This document shows, one piece after another, positions 8,703-18,618 of a stretch of 64,000 bases of DNA. Location of the stretch: positions 1 to 64,000 of the forward strand of contig CANNAC010000003.1 of assembly GCA_947502495.1 (NCBI GenBank), given 5' to 3'. The position numbers were made by a program, and so were the translations under genes. Source of the DNA: an uncultured Flavobacteriaceae bacterium. GTDB taxonomy: Bacteria > Bacteroidota > Bacteroidia > Flavobacteriales > Flavobacteriaceae. The notes below the pieces were generated by a model. The model ran no database searches. It was not told the DNA's origin and was given only the letters and a program-made list of their open reading frames with translations. How positions within the stretch are numbered: position 1 is the stretch's first letter; the number at the start of each line of letters is the position of its first letter.

Positions 8703-9629
8703 TTATTTAATCTCCTTCTTTTTTGCTTCTTTCATCGCTTCACCTATTTGGTTACTTGCTGCAAAACTAGCAACCATATCGTTTAGCATATTACTTCCTG
8801 CTTGTGGCGAATTTGGTAATAAAATTAAATTACTATTTGTTTCGCTACCAATAGCTTGTAACGTATCATAATGTTGTGTTACAACAATTAATGCAGATGC
8901 TTCCTGACTGTTAATACCAACTTTATTAAGCACTTCTACAGATTCTTCTAAACCTCTAGCAATTTCACGACGTTGATCTGCAATACCTTGACCTTGTAAA
9001 CGCTTACTTTCTGCTTCCGCTTTTGCTTTTTCAACAATTAATATACGTTGTGCATCTCCTTCATATTGTGCAGCAGTTTTTTCTCTATCTGCAGCATTAA
9101 TTCGGTTCATGGCTATTTTTACTTGTGGATCTGGATCAATATCAGTTACTAATGTTCTAATAATATCGAAACCATAATCTATCATAGCATCATTTAATTC
9201 TGCTTTTACAGCTAATGCAATATTATCTTTTTTAACAAAAACGTCGTCTAACTTCATTTTTGGTACTTCTGCACGCACCACATCAAACACATAACTTGTA
9301 ATTTGATCATGCGGATAATCTAATTTATAAAAAGCATCATACACTTTTTCAGTAACTACTTTATATTGGACAGACACTTTTAATTTAACAAAAACATCAT
9401 CTAAAGTTTTGGTTTCAATAATGACATCTAATTGCTGAATCTTTAAACTTAAACGACCTGCAATTTTATCTATTAACGGAATTTTCATGTGTAATCCAGA
9501 CGGACTTATTTTATGAAATTTACCGAATCGTTCAATAATGGCGGATGTTTGTTGTTTTACTACAAAGAAGGCGGAAATCAAAATGATTAATCCGAAAAAA
9601 ATAATAGGTATAAAAAGAAAATTTCCCAT
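8703..9629 (-). CDS. SPFH/band 7 domain membrane protein (stomatin/QmcA type)
   Basis: The protein of 308 residues has an N-terminal membrane anchor (about 3-24), then the SPFH/band 7 domain (about 25-200), with the family-typical opening VVKQQTSAIIERFGKF and the helix AADREKTAAQYEGDAQRI. A coiled, Ala/Glu-rich segment (about 190-235) and a short C-terminal tail ending in Lys-rich residues follow. Stomatin-like proteins of this kind oligomerise into membrane microdomain scaffolds. In enterobacteria QmcA is a close functional analogue. No NfeD partner gene is adjacent. It is the only gene of its transcription unit in view. Specific role unknown. Confidence 0.88.
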   Translation of the reverse strand: MGNFLFIPIIFFGLIILISAFFVVKQQTSAIIERFGKFHKISPSGLHMKIPLIDKIAGRLSLKIQQLDVIIETKTLDDVFVKLKVSVQYKVVTEKVYDAFYKLDYPHDQITSYVFDVVRAEVPKMKLDDVFVKKDNIALAVKAELNDAMIDYGFDIIRTLVTDIDPDPQVKIAMNRINAADREKTAAQYEGDAQRILIVEKAKAEAESKRLQGQGIADQRREIARGLEESVEVLNKVGINSQEASALIVVTQHYDTLQAIGSETNSNLILLPNSPQAGSNMLNDMVASFAASNQIGEAMKEAKKKEIK

Positions 9630-9675
9630 AATATGTTTTTTAAATGGTTAAAATAATAATACTTTAAAATTAAGC

Positions 9676-9683
9676 TATATTTG
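9676..9683 (+). promoter_or_regulatory. -7 element for the outer-membrane protein gene
   Basis: TATATTTG is a perfect TAnnTTTG box ending 20 bases before the ATG at 9704. No clear -33 TTG is found at the right spacing. Confidence 0.5.
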
Positions 9684-9703
9684 TCCAAACCACACATACA
9701 TTT

Positions 9704-10390
9704 ATGAAATTTAAACAGTATATCTTATTAGTAGCCTTTTCGATAGGTTTTGTTACAATAAATTTCGCACAACACAGAAGAGTTCCTATAAAAAATGGTC
9801 TAGGAATTCAAGGAGGACTTACACAATTTGATATTATTACTGATAATTTTGACGTCCAAAAAGGAAACGGTTGGATTGGTGGAGGATCGGCAACGGTAGA
9901 TTTACCACATAAGTTTTATAACATGAGTTATAGCATTCAGCTTTCTGAAAACACAGTTGGTATTGCTGCACGTCCTATTCCTTTAATTACTTCCGAAGAA
10001 TATATCGATTATAAACTTTTTACGGCGCAAATTACTTTACAAGCACATATTAAAATTGTAGAGAGTTTTTTAACGCTAGACGTTGGACCAATGTTACAAT
10101 ACAATAGCGAGTTAGAGTTGAAAGATGATAAATACGAAAACTATTTTATTAGTAATTACAATAATCTTCTAGCAAATGAAATTAGTGATATTTCAAAGTT
10201 TAATGTAGATGGCGCAATTGGTTTATCTGCCGGAGTAAGCCATTTTAGACTTAAAGCGCAATATATTTATGGTTTTACAAATATGTTTGGAAAGCTAAAT
10301 AAGAACAATCTAGATACTAGCGGAAGCAGTGAAAGTAAGTTTAAAGGAAACCAATCTATGCTAGCTTTTACACTAATGATTACTTTTTAA
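9704..10390 (+). CDS. Putative outer-membrane beta-barrel protein
   Basis: The 228-residue protein has a signal peptide (about 1-22, cleavage likely after FAQ). The mature part alternates hydrophobic and polar residues in beta-hairpin fashion and ends in Phe (LAFTLMITF), as outer-membrane barrels do. It resembles the Bacteroidota PorT/OmpA-like small barrel group in size, but I see no diagnostic motif. It is monocistronic, with a -7 box just upstream and a shared terminator with gltX. Function not recognised; an eight-stranded barrel is inference from length and pattern. Confidence 0.7.
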   Translation: MKFKQYILLVAFSIGFVTINFAQHRRVPIKNGLGIQGGLTQFDIITDNFDVQKGNGWIGGGSATVDLPHKFYNMSYSIQLSENTVGIAARPIPLITSEEYIDYKLFTAQITLQAHIKIVESFLTLDVGPMLQYNSELELKDDKYENYFISNYNNLLANEISDISKFNVDGAIGLSAGVSHFRLKAQYIYGFTNMFGKLNKNNLDTSGSSESKFKGNQSMLAFTLMITF

Positions 10391-10417
10391 ATCACACATA
10401 TTTCACCATCTTAAAAT

Positions 10418-10449
10418 AAAAAAGCGAGCCGTTAAGCTCGCTTTTTTTT
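10418..10449. terminator. Bidirectional terminator between the barrel gene and gltX
   Basis: A GC-rich core stem GCGAGC/GCTCGC (10424-10429 with 10436-10441) is extended by six A-T pairs on each side (10418-10447), with a 6-base loop and T run. It serves both convergent genes. Confidence 0.85.
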
Positions 10450-10470
10450 GTTTTATAGGTAAGTAAATAT

Positions 10471-11979
10471 TTAAATAGTATTTGCTAAATTTTCTATTCT
10501 TTCTACCGTTTGGTTTTTACCAATCATATACATAATATCAAAAACTTCTGGGCCTTGTAATGCACCTACTAATGCTAAACGCAAAGGCATCATTACTTTT
10601 CCAAAACCAATTTCTTTGATGGTAATCCAGGTTTTAATAGTAGTGGTAAGGTTTTCTATTTCAAAGTCTTCTATCGTATTTATTAACACAGAAAGTTCAC
10701 TCATTAATTCTCGAGTATCTTCTTTCATTGCTTTTTTATACGCTTTGGCATCGTAGCTTTTCGGACTAACAAAAAAGAACGCGCTTAAATCCCAAAAGTC
10801 ACTTATAAACGTTGCTCGTTCTTTAATTAAACCAACAACCATTGCGATATAATTCACGTCGATGTCTTTTAATTCTTCGTGTTTTTGTTGAAAAGCTAAA
10901 GCTAAATCCTCATTGTCTTGCTCTTGCATATAATGGTGATTAAACCATTTTATTTTATCCGGATCAAATCGTGCTCCAGATTTATTTACGCGATTTAAAT
11001 CGAAAGCAGCAATCAATTCTTCTAGGTTAAAAATTTCTTGTTCTGTTCCTGGGTTCCATCCTAAAAAGGCAAGAAAGTTCACCATCGCATCTGCAAAATA
11101 ACCATCTTCTTTATAACCTCTAGAAACTTCTCCTTCTGGAGATTTCCATTCTAAAGGAAACACTGGAAAGCCTAATTTATCCCCATCACGCTTGCTTAAT
11201 TTTCCTTTTCCGGTTGGTTTTAAAATAAGCGGTAAATGTGCAAATTCTGGAGATTCCCATCCAAAAGCTTTGTATAATTGGTAGTGTAAAGCTAAACTTG
11301 GTAACCATTCTTCACCACGAATTACATGTGTAATTTGCATTAAATGGTCATCTACAATATTCGCTAAATGATAGGTTGGCATACCATCACTTTTAAACAA
11401 AACCTTATCGTCTAATACGTTGGTGTCAATAGTTATATTTCCTCTAATAATATCTGTAAGATGTAAGGTTTCGTCTTGTGGAGATTTAAAACGAATTACA
11501 TAATCCTCTCCAGCGTCTAATTTAACTTGTGTTTCTTCCGCGCTAAGCGATAAAGAATTACTTAGTTGTAAACGATTATGCCAATTATATATAAAAGTTT
11601 GCTTGTTTGCTTCGTGTTCTTTTCTAGCAGTATCTAGTGCTTCCGAAGTATCAAAAGCATAATATGCATTACCAGAAGCAATTAGTTGTTCTGCGTATTG
11701 TTTGTATAAATGTTTACGCTCACTTTGTCTGTATGGTCCAAATTTTTCATTTTTTCCTGGTCCTTCATCAAAAGGGATATTACACCAATTTAAAGCATCT
11801 ATAATATATTTTTCTGCGCCTTCTACATAACGATTTTGGTCGGTATCTTCAATACGTAACACAAAAGTTCCATGGTGTTTTTTAGCAAATAAATAGTTGA
11901 ATAAAGCAGTACGAACTCCTCCAATATGTAAAGGTCCTGTCGGACTTGGTGCAAAACGCACTCTAACGTTTTTGGTCAT
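10471..11979 (-). CDS. gltX: Glutamate--tRNA ligase
   Basis: GltX charges tRNA-Glu. The 502-residue protein carries the class I signatures PSPTGPLHIGG (HIGG at residues 18-21) and KLSKR (260-264), and the C-terminal helical anticodon-binding region. The start was set at the ATG at 11979 (MTKNVRVRFAPSP), where the family begins, not at the in-frame TTG 18 bases upstream. It is divergent from the DUF4175 gene, with face-to-face -7 boxes in the gap. Together with glnS in the same window the organism has a separate GlnRS, so this enzyme is expected to be the discriminating type. Confidence 0.96.
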   Translation of the reverse strand: MTKNVRVRFAPSPTGPLHIGGVRTALFNYLFAKKHHGTFVLRIEDTDQNRYVEGAEKYIIDALNWCNIPFDEGPGKNEKFGPYRQSERKHLYKQYAEQLIASGNAYYAFDTSEALDTARKEHEANKQTFIYNWHNRLQLSNSLSLSAEETQVKLDAGEDYVIRFKSPQDETLHLTDIIRGNITIDTNVLDDKVLFKSDGMPTYHLANIVDDHLMQITHVIRGEEWLPSLALHYQLYKAFGWESPEFAHLPLILKPTGKGKLSKRDGDKLGFPVFPLEWKSPEGEVSRGYKEDGYFADAMVNFLAFLGWNPGTEQEIFNLEELIAAFDLNRVNKSGARFDPDKIKWFNHHYMQEQDNEDLALAFQQKHEELKDIDVNYIAMVVGLIKERATFISDFWDLSAFFFVSPKSYDAKAYKKAMKEDTRELMSELSVLINTIEDFEIENLTTTIKTWITIKEIGFGKVMMPLRLALVGALQGPEVFDIMYMIGKNQTVERIENLANTI

Positions 11980-12037
11980 TGTGAATATAAAAATCAATTA
12001 AAACTGTAATCCTGAAGTTATTTCAGGAACTGAAGTG

Positions 12038-12045
12038 CAAAGATA
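12038..12045 (-). promoter_or_regulatory. -7 element for gltX
   Basis: On the minus strand TATCTTTG matches TAnnTTTG and lies about 58 bases before the gltX ATG. No good -33 box is visible. Confidence 0.5.
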
Positions 12046-12083
12046 CAATTAACACATAATTATAAATACTCTTTAAAATAAAA

Positions 12084-12117
12084 TTGTAGTTTAGTAGATT
12101 AAGCTAGTCTATCTTTG
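12084..12117 (+). promoter_or_regulatory. Promoter of the DUF4175-ybeY operon
   Basis: TTG (12084-12086), a 23-bp spacer and TATCTTTG (12110-12117) match the Bacteroidota promoter pattern. The downstream TTG start lies about 55 bases beyond the expected transcription start. Confidence 0.6.
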
Positions 12118-12179
12118 CTTTTACAAAGATAAATCGATAAAAATAGCACCTAACAAAGTCTGAAATCTATATTAATATA

Positions 12180-15100
12180 TTGAGCAACTTTAAAAACATA
12201 CAAGCAAAACTTGAGGCATTTATTAGAAAATATTACACTAATGAGTTAATTAAAGGTGCCATTCTATTTTTTAGTATTGGTTTATTATACTTTTTGGTGA
12301 CCTTACTTATTGAGCATTTTTTATGGTTAAGTTCTATAGGAAGAACTGTTTTATTTTGGCTTTTTGTGGTTGTGGAATTGGTTTTGTTTGCGAAATTTAT
12401 AGCGGTTCCATTAGCCAAGTTATTAAAACTTCAAAAAGGAATCGATTATGAAGATGCTTCCAAAATCATTGGTACGCATTTTCCGGAAGTAAATGATAAG
12501 CTGCTTAATGTTTTACAACTGAAGCAAAGTGATTCACAATCGGAATTACTTCTAGCAAGCATCGAACAAAAATCGGAAACACTACAACCCATTCCGTTTA
12601 AACTTGCGGTGAATTTTAAAAAGAATACCAAGTATTTAAAGTATGCTGCAATTCCTGTTTTAATATTACTTCTGGCTTCGGTTTCCGGACATTTAGATTG
12701 GTTTAGCGATAGCTATAAAAGAGTAGTAGATTATAAAACAGCGTATGAACCACCAGCGCCTTTTCAATTTTTTGTGGTTAATGAAAACTTACAAGCAACA
12801 GAAAACAAAGACTTTAAGCTTTTTGTCAAAACAGCAGGAGAAGTGCAGCCAGAAAATGTACAAATCACTTATAATAACGAAACCTATTTTTTACAACAAA
12901 AATCGGTCGGTAATTTTGAATATGTCTTACCTAAACCAAAGGAGAATATTACATTTCAACTTTCGGCAAATAGCGTAACCTCCAAAACGTATACATTAGA
13001 GGTTATAGAAGCGCCAACTTTATTGAGTTTTGATATGATTTTGGATTATCCTAGTCATACCAAAAAACGAGACGAAACACTTAAAAGTACTGGAAATGCG
13101 GTTGTTCCACAAGGAACTAATATTACCTGGAAATTAAATACCAAGGCAACAGAACAAGTCTGTTTGTATGCAAAAGATACCCTAGTGTTTACTGCGAATA
13201 GTTCTGGAGCTTTTGAAGGTTCTAAACGTATTTATAATAATTTGAAGTATAATTTAACCACAAGTAACTCAAAATTAAAGGATTACGAAAATTTAGCGTT
13301 TAGTATTGATGTTATTAAAGATGAATATCCCGAACTAAATATTCAAATGCAAGTGGATAGTTTAGATCAGCAAAGTCTTTATTTCTACGGACAAGTAAGT
13401 GATGATTACGGATTGAATAAATTGCAATTAGTGTATTATCCTTCGGAAAAAGAGACCGAAAAGACTTTAGTTAATATTCCGATATCCAAATCAAATGTGG
13501 CCGATTTTATAAGTGCTTTTCCAAATGATTTAGAAATTACGGAAGGATTAAGTTATGAGTTATATTTTCAGGTTTTTGATAATGATGCCATTCATAAATA
13601 CAAACGAACTAAAAGTGAAATTTTCTCGTATAGAAAATTAACCAAGGAAGAAGAGGAGCAAAAGCAATTACAAGAACAAAAAGAAACCATTCAAGATTTA
13701 GATACCTCTTTAAAGAAGTTTGAAGAACGCGAAAAAGAATTGCAGGAACTTTCTAAAACCCAAAAAGAAAAAACGGAATTAAATTTTAATGATAAACGCA
13801 AACTAGATAACTTTTTGAAACGCCAAAAGGAACAAGAAGAGATGATGAAGAGTTTTAATAAAAAGTTGAAGGATAATTTAGAAGAATTTCAGAAAGAAAA
13901 GGAAGAGGATCCATTTAAAGACGATTTAAGAGAGCGTTTAAAAGAAAATGAAGAGCAGCTTAAAAAAGATGAGAAACTGCTGGACGAGTTAGAGAAATTG
14001 CAAGAAAAAATTGACAAATTAGATAAAGAAGAGTTAAGCGATAAATTAGAAAAGCTTGCAAAGCAAAACAAAAACCAAAAACGAAGTTTAGAACAATTGT
14101 TGGAGCTGACTAAGAAATATTATGTTGGAAAGAAGTTAGAAGAGTTACAACAAGAATTGGCAAAATTAGCAGAGAAGCAAGAAAAGCTATCTGAAGAAAC
14201 TCCTGAAAATAATACCAAAGAAAAACAAGACGAAATAAATAAAGAGTTTGAAGATTTTCAAAAAGAAATGGATGCTCTGGAAAAAGATAATCAAGAATTA
14301 AAACAACCAGAGGATATCGAAAGAAATAAAAATGAAGAGGAAAATGTTAAGGAAGATCAACAAGAAGCTTCCGATAAATTAGAAGAAAAAGAAGAAAGTC
14401 TAGAAGAACAAAAAAAACAAGAGAGTCAGAAACAAGCACAAAAGAAGCAAAAACAAGCAGCTCAAAAAATGAAAAAAATGAGTGAAGAAATGCAGGCAAG
14501 TATGTCTTCTTCAAGTGGAGAGCAAATGGCAGAAGATGTGGAGATGCTTCGTCAAATATTGGATAACCTATTGTTATTTTCTTTTGATCAAGAATCGCTA
14601 ATGAATCAGTTTGAAAGTATAGCCATTAATCACAATAAGTATGCTTCCTATTTGCGTAAACAAAATGATCTTCGAGAACATTTCTCACATGTAGATGATA
14701 GTTTGTTTGCTTTATCACTTCGACAACCAAAGATTTCAGAAAAAGTAAATAAAGAAATTGGGGAAGTCTTTTATAATATAGATAAATCCTTGCTTGTATT
14801 ATCTGAAAATCAAATAGATAAAGGCGTTGCTAGTCAGCAATATACTATCACATCGGCTAATAATTTAGCAGACTTTTTAAGTAATGCATTAGATAATATG
14901 CAAATGCAAATGAGTGGCGAAGGGCAAGGAGGAAAAGGAAAACCAAAACCGGGAGAAGGAAAAGGCGGTGATGGTGGACTTCCAGATATAATTAAAAGCC
15001 AAGAGCAACTTGCTAAAGAGATGGAAAAGGGCATGAAAAAGGGGGATAAAGGAGAGAAAGGAAAAGAAGGGGAGAAAGGTAAGGAAGGAGAAAGTGGTAA

Positions 15101-15590
15101 AGAAAAAGGCGGGACTAAAAAAGGAGAGAATGGTGAAGGTGGTGATAAGCAAGGAGAAGGAGAAGGCAATAATGAAGAGTTAAATGGGGAGTTATATCGA
15201 ATTTACCAAGAGCAACAAAAAATACGCCAAGCCTTAGAAGAGCGCTTAGCTAAAGATGGAAAGAGTGGTGTAGGAAGTAATTTGGTAAAGGAAATGGAAC
15301 AGATTGAATTGGATTTGTTGAATAAAGGATTTACGAACCAGACGATGGAAAAAATGATGAATTTAAAACATCAATTGCTTAAATTAGAGCAAGCAACTTT
15401 TCAACAAGGTCAGGAAGAAAAAAGAGAATCCGAATCGAATCAAAGACAATTTGACAATAAAACGAACAATCAAATTCCGACTGCAAAACAATATTTTAAC
15501 ACTACAGAAATATTAAATAGACAAAGCTTACCTTTGCAACCAATTTATAAAAAGAAGGTACAAGAGTACTTTAAACAAAGCAATGATTAG
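12180..15590 (+). CDS. DUF4175-family giant membrane/coiled-coil protein
   Basis: This 1136-residue protein has two N-terminal membrane helices (about 27-46 and 54-76) and a third at about 156-170, then a large extracytoplasmic beta-rich region. A very long, highly charged Glu/Lys/Gln coiled coil covers about 480-800. A Gly/Lys/Glu low-complexity segment (about 910-1000) follows, then a final helical segment. The architecture is that of Bacteroidota DUF4175 proteins, of unknown function. The start is TTG at 12180, right after a good promoter. It overlaps ybeY by 8 bases (ATGATTAG), so the two genes are translationally coupled. An envelope-structural role is inference. Confidence 0.85.
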   Translation: MSNFKNIQAKLEAFIRKYYTNELIKGAILFFSIGLLYFLVTLLIEHFLWLSSIGRTVLFWLFVVVELVLFAKFIAVPLAKLLKLQKGIDYEDASKIIGTHFPEVNDKLLNVLQLKQSDSQSELLLASIEQKSETLQPIPFKLAVNFKKNTKYLKYAAIPVLILLLASVSGHLDWFSDSYKRVVDYKTAYEPPAPFQFFVVNENLQATENKDFKLFVKTAGEVQPENVQITYNNETYFLQQKSVGNFEYVLPKPKENITFQLSANSVTSKTYTLEVIEAPTLLSFDMILDYPSHTKKRDETLKSTGNAVVPQGTNITWKLNTKATEQVCLYAKDTLVFTANSSGAFEGSKRIYNNLKYNLTTSNSKLKDYENLAFSIDVIKDEYPELNIQMQVDSLDQQSLYFYGQVSDDYGLNKLQLVYYPSEKETEKTLVNIPISKSNVADFISAFPNDLEITEGLSYELYFQVFDNDAIHKYKRTKSEIFSYRKLTKEEEEQKQLQEQKETIQDLDTSLKKFEEREKELQELSKTQKEKTELNFNDKRKLDNFLKRQKEQEEMMKSFNKKLKDNLEEFQKEKEEDPFKDDLRERLKENEEQLKKDEKLLDELEKLQEKIDKLDKEELSDKLEKLAKQNKNQKRSLEQLLELTKKYYVGKKLEELQQELAKLAEKQEKLSEETPENNTKEKQDEINKEFEDFQKEMDALEKDNQELKQPEDIERNKNEEENVKEDQQEASDKLEEKEESLEEQKKQESQKQAQKKQKQAAQKMKKMSEEMQASMSSSSGEQMAEDVEMLRQILDNLLLFSFDQESLMNQFESIAINHNKYASYLRKQNDLREHFSHVDDSLFALSLRQPKISEKVNKEIGEVFYNIDKSLLVLSENQIDKGVASQQYTITSANNLADFLSNALDNMQMQMSGEGQGGKGKPKPGEGKGGDGGLPDIIKSQEQLAKEMEKGMKKGDKGEKGKEGEKGKEGESGKEKGGTKKGENGEGGDKQGEGEGNNEELNGELYRIYQEQQKIRQALEERLAKDGKSGVGSNLVKEMEQIELDLLNKGFTNQTMEKMMNLKHQLLKLEQATFQQGQEEKRESESNQRQFDNKTNNQIPTAKQYFNTTEILNRQSLPLQPIYKKKVQEYFKQSND

Positions 15591-15999
15591 TTTTAATTAC
15601 GAGAACGATTTTGAATTAAACAACGAAGAACAATTATCGAGATGGATATCTAGTGTAATTGTTTCGGAAGGTTGTACAGAAGATGAAATAAATTATGTCT
15701 TTTGTGATGACGAATATTTACATAAGTTGAATGTAGAATTTTTAAATCACGATACCTTAACCGACATAATTAGTTTCGATTATTCGATGGGAAAAACCCT
15801 ACAAGGAGATATATTTATCTCCGTAGAACGAGTAGAAGATAATGCCAAAGATTTTGAAGTTGAATTCATGGAAGAGTTACAACGTGTGCTTGTTCATGGA
15901 ATTTTACATTACTGTGGCTATAAAGATAAGACGGAAGAAGAAGCGAAACTAATGCGAAGCAAAGAGAACTTTTACTTAGCAGAATTAGCGGCAGTTTAA
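15583..15999 (+). CDS. ybeY: rRNA maturation endoribonuclease YbeY
   Basis: YbeY is a zinc-dependent ribonuclease of 16S rRNA maturation and ribosome quality control. The 138-residue length is near the family norm. The metal motif reads HGILHYCGYKD (residues 105-115): His105 and His109 are in place, but the third ligand of the enterobacterial HGxLHxxGYDH motif is Asp115 instead of His. This form is, as far as I know, usual in Bacteroidota. It overlaps the DUF4175 gene by 8 bases and lies 90 bases upstream of mnmG, with a parS-like site in that gap. Confidence 0.93.
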   Translation: MISFNYENDFELNNEEQLSRWISSVIVSEGCTEDEINYVFCDDEYLHKLNVEFLNHDTLTDIISFDYSMGKTLQGDIFISVERVEDNAKDFEVEFMEELQRVLVHGILHYCGYKDKTEEEAKLMRSKENFYLAELAAV

Positions 16000-16026
16000 T
16001 ATTCTTATTCTAGTTTTGAAGTGAAG

Positions 16027-16042
16027 TGTTCCACGTGGAACA
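16027..16042. promoter_or_regulatory. parS-like ParB-binding site 1
   Basis: TGTTCCACGTGGAACA is a perfect 16-bp palindrome in the ybeY-mnmG gap. It has the conserved CACGTG core and flanks of the bacterial parS consensus (TGTTTCACGTGAAACA and TGTTCCACGTGGAACA variants). The identical sequence recurs 1964 bp downstream. Function is inferred from sequence identity to the class. Confidence 0.8.
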
Positions 16043-16088
16043 ATTGCTTTTATAAAATAAACAAATACATATTTAAAGTTATAATTAC

Positions 16089-17960
16089 ATGTTTAACGAA
16101 GTATATGATGTTATCGTTGTAGGTGCTGGTCACGCAGGAAGTGAAGCAGCAGCAGCAGCAGCAAACATGGGAAGCAAAACGTTGCTTATCACCATGAACC
16201 TACAGAACATCGCACAGATGTCTTGTAATCCTGCTATGGGAGGTATTGCTAAAGGACAAATTGTGCGTGAAATAGATGCGCTTGGTGGTTATAGTGGTAT
16301 TGTAAGTGATACCTCTGCTATCCAGTTTAAAATGCTGAACAAATCTAAAGGACCTGCAATGTGGAGTCCGAGAGTGCAAAGTGATAGAATGCGTTTTGCA
16401 GAAGACTGGCGATTGATGTTAGAGGGAACTAAGAACTTAGATTTCTATCAAGAAATGGTTTCTAGTTTAATTGTAGAAAACCATAAAGTGGTTGGTGTAA
16501 AAACTTCACTTGGCGTAGCGATAAGAGGAAAGTCTGTGGTCTTAACTAATGGAACTTTTTTAAATGGATTAATCCATATTGGAGATAAGAATTTTGGAGG
16601 AGGAAGAGCAGGGGAAAGAGCAGCTACAGGAATTACAGAACAGCTTATTACTTTAGGTTTTGAATCTGGTAGAATGAAAACTGGAACGCCTCCAAGAGTG
16701 GATGGTCGTTCTTTAGATTTTTCAAAAATGGTAGAACAACCAGGTGATGTAAATCCCGAAAAGTTCTCCTATTTAGATAGTACAAAACCGTTGACTAATC
16801 AACGTTCTTGTCACATGTCTTATACTAGTGAAAAAGTGCACGATTTACTTCGTGAAGGTTTTGATCGTTCGCCAATGTTTAATGGTCGAATTCAGAGTCT
16901 CGGACCAAGATATTGTCCGTCGATAGAAGATAAGATAAATCGTTTTGCAGATAAAGATAGACACCAACTTTTTGTAGAACCGGAAGGATGGAATACAGTA
17001 GAATATTATATAAATGGATTCTCTACTTCGCTTCCAGAAGATGTTCAATTTAAAGCATTACGTTCTGTAGTTGGTTTTGAAAATGTGAAATTCTTCAGAC
17101 CAGGTTATGCTATCGAATATGATTATTTTCCGCCTACACAATTGAAGCATACGTTAGAAACAAAGTTAGTTTCAGGTTTGTATTTTGCTGGTCAAATTAA
17201 TGGAACAACAGGATATGAAGAAGCAGCTTCTCAAGGTTTAATGGCTGGTATAAATGCAAGTTTAAAAGTGGCAGAAAAGGATCCTTTTATGTTGCAAAGG
17301 GATGAAGCATATATCGGAGTTTTGATAGATGACTTGATTACAAAAGGTACAGAAGAGCCATATAGAATGTTTACTTCTCGTGCAGAATATAGAACGCTAT
17401 TGCGTCAAGATAATGCGGATATTCGTTTAACTCCAAAAGGACATGCGTTAGGATTAGCTAGTGAAAAACGATTGATTAGAATGGAAGAGAAGTTTAGTGC
17501 TTCCGATAAGTTCGTGCAATTTTTTAAAGACACTAGTGTAACTACTAGCGAGGCAAATCCGGTTTTAGAAGCTAAAGATTCTGCTCCAATTAAGCAGCAA
17601 GGAAAGATGCATAAATTGTTTGCAAGACCAAACATTTCTATAGATGATATGCGAAAAATGGATGCTGTTGAAAGTTATATTCAAGAGCATAATTTAGATG
17701 AAGAGGTTATTCAGCAAACAGAAATTCAAGTGAAATATGCGGGTTATATTGCTAAAGAAAAGTTGAATGCAGACAAGTTAAATAGGTTAGAGAATATTAA
17801 AATACCGGAAGGTTTTGACTATTCTAAATTACAATCCATGAGTTTAGAAGCACGTGAGAAATTGAATAAAATTCAGCCAGTAACCATTTCTCAGGCGTCT
17901 AGAATTAGTGGTGTTTCACCAAGTGATATTTCTGTTTTGTTGGTGTACATGGGAAGATAA
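16089..17960 (+). CDS. mnmG: tRNA uridine-5-carboxymethylaminomethyl modification enzyme MnmG
   Basis: MnmG (GidA) is the FAD-binding partner of MnmE; together they put the (carboxymethyl)aminomethyl group on wobble U34 of several tRNAs. The 623-residue length is normal. The N-terminal FAD motif [12 protein letters not shown] occupies residues 10-21. The [13 protein letters not shown] segment and the two Cys-containing stretches MSCNPAMGG and [10 protein letters not shown] are all present. mnmG genes are often close to the replication origin, and this one is flanked on both sides by parS-like sites. No mnmE or rsmG lies next to it. Confidence 0.97.
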   Translation: MFNEVYDVIVVGAGHAGSEAAAAAANMGSKTLLITMNLQNIAQMSCNPAMGGIAKGQIVREIDALGGYSGIVSDTSAIQFKMLNKSKGPAMWSPRVQSDRMRFAEDWRLMLEGTKNLDFYQEMVSSLIVENHKVVGVKTSLGVAIRGKSVVLTNGTFLNGLIHIGDKNFGGGRAGERAATGITEQLITLGFESGRMKTGTPPRVDGRSLDFSKMVEQPGDVNPEKFSYLDSTKPLTNQRSCHMSYTSEKVHDLLREGFDRSPMFNGRIQSLGPRYCPSIEDKINRFADKDRHQLFVEPEGWNTVEYYINGFSTSLPEDVQFKALRSVVGFENVKFFRPGYAIEYDYFPPTQLKHTLETKLVSGLYFAGQINGTTGYEEAASQGLMAGINASLKVAEKDPFMLQRDEAYIGVLIDDLITKGTEEPYRMFTSRAEYRTLLRQDNADIRLTPKGHALGLASEKRLIRMEEKFSASDKFVQFFKDTSVTTSEANPVLEAKDSAPIKQQGKMHKLFARPNISIDDMRKMDAVESYIQEHNLDEEVIQQTEIQVKYAGYIAKEKLNADKLNRLENIKIPEGFDYSKLQSMSLEAREKLNKIQPVTISQASRISGVSPSDISVLLVYMGR

Positions 17961-17990
17961 TTTGGATTCAAAAACTGAAATTTCTTTTTG

Positions 17991-18006
17991 TGTTCCACGT
18001 GGAACA
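17991..18006. promoter_or_regulatory. parS-like ParB-binding site 2
   Basis: A second exact copy of TGTTCCACGTGGAACA lies 30 bases after the mnmG stop and 51 bases before the next gene. With the preceding G the two copies share 17 identical bases, in otherwise different contexts, so this is a conserved protein-binding site and not a duplicated segment. Confidence 0.8.
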
Positions 18007-18056
18007 TTGTGTTTTTTTAGATTGTATTTAGATATAAAACACTTGAAAATTATACT

Positions 18057-18545
18057 ATGAAATCATACTTATTATTTGTTCTGTTTCTTGTTTTGTTTGT
18101 GTCTTGTATTCCTATAAAATCGGTGCAAGATATTAGTGGTTATCATATCATAGAAGGGACCAAAAAAGGAGGTGAAAATTTTAAAAATCAAAACGTTTTT
18201 AGCTTTCAAATTTATAAAGGAAAGCGTGCATTTGATAAATATTTAGAAGAACGCTTTGAAGATGTTCCTGGTTTTTCTCCATCTAATTTTATTGTAGAAA
18301 TAGAAGATGTACCATTTACAATTCGTGTTTTAAGTAAGCAGGAAACAAATCAATATTTAGATTTTACGGATTATATTTTTGAAAAGGAAGATCCAGAATT
18401 AGTAAAGAAAGGTAAAAAGAAACAATTTATTTATATCGTGGTAAATGATGAAAATGGGGAAGATGCTTTAAGTACAAATTCATTTTATAGGTACATTGTT
18501 TCAAAATATTTAGACGATATGCGAATGCGTTTTAAAGCGTATTAA
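18057..18545 (+). CDS. Small hypothetical lipoprotein
   Basis: This 162-residue protein has a lipoprotein signal peptide with a lipobox ending LFVSC (Cys17). The mature part is mixed alpha/beta, without a motif I recognise; the C-terminal half is Lys-, Asp- and Glu-rich and ends in an amphipathic helix. It stands between the second parS site and a methyltransferase gene, 73 bases apart, and may share its transcript. The sequence reads like a Flavobacteriaceae-restricted protein. Function unknown. Confidence 0.7.
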   Translation: MKSYLLFVLFLVLFVSCIPIKSVQDISGYHIIEGTKKGGENFKNQNVFSFQIYKGKRAFDKYLEERFEDVPGFSPSNFIVEIEDVPFTIRVLSKQETNQYLDFTDYIFEKEDPELVKKGKKKQFIYIVVNDENGEDALSTNSFYRYIVSKYLDDMRMRFKAY

Positions 18546-18618
18546 TATATTTGAAAATTAAAAAAACCGACAAATTTATTTATTTCTCCGCAGGAACTTG
18601 TTTCCATATGTATCCCAA

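Noticed and set aside
14834-15169. Antisense open frames (Pro/Ser-rich) over the Gly/Lys-rich part of the DUF4175 gene
   Set aside because: They are the reverse complement of low-complexity GGA/AAA codons. No promoter, start context or homology pattern supports real genes.
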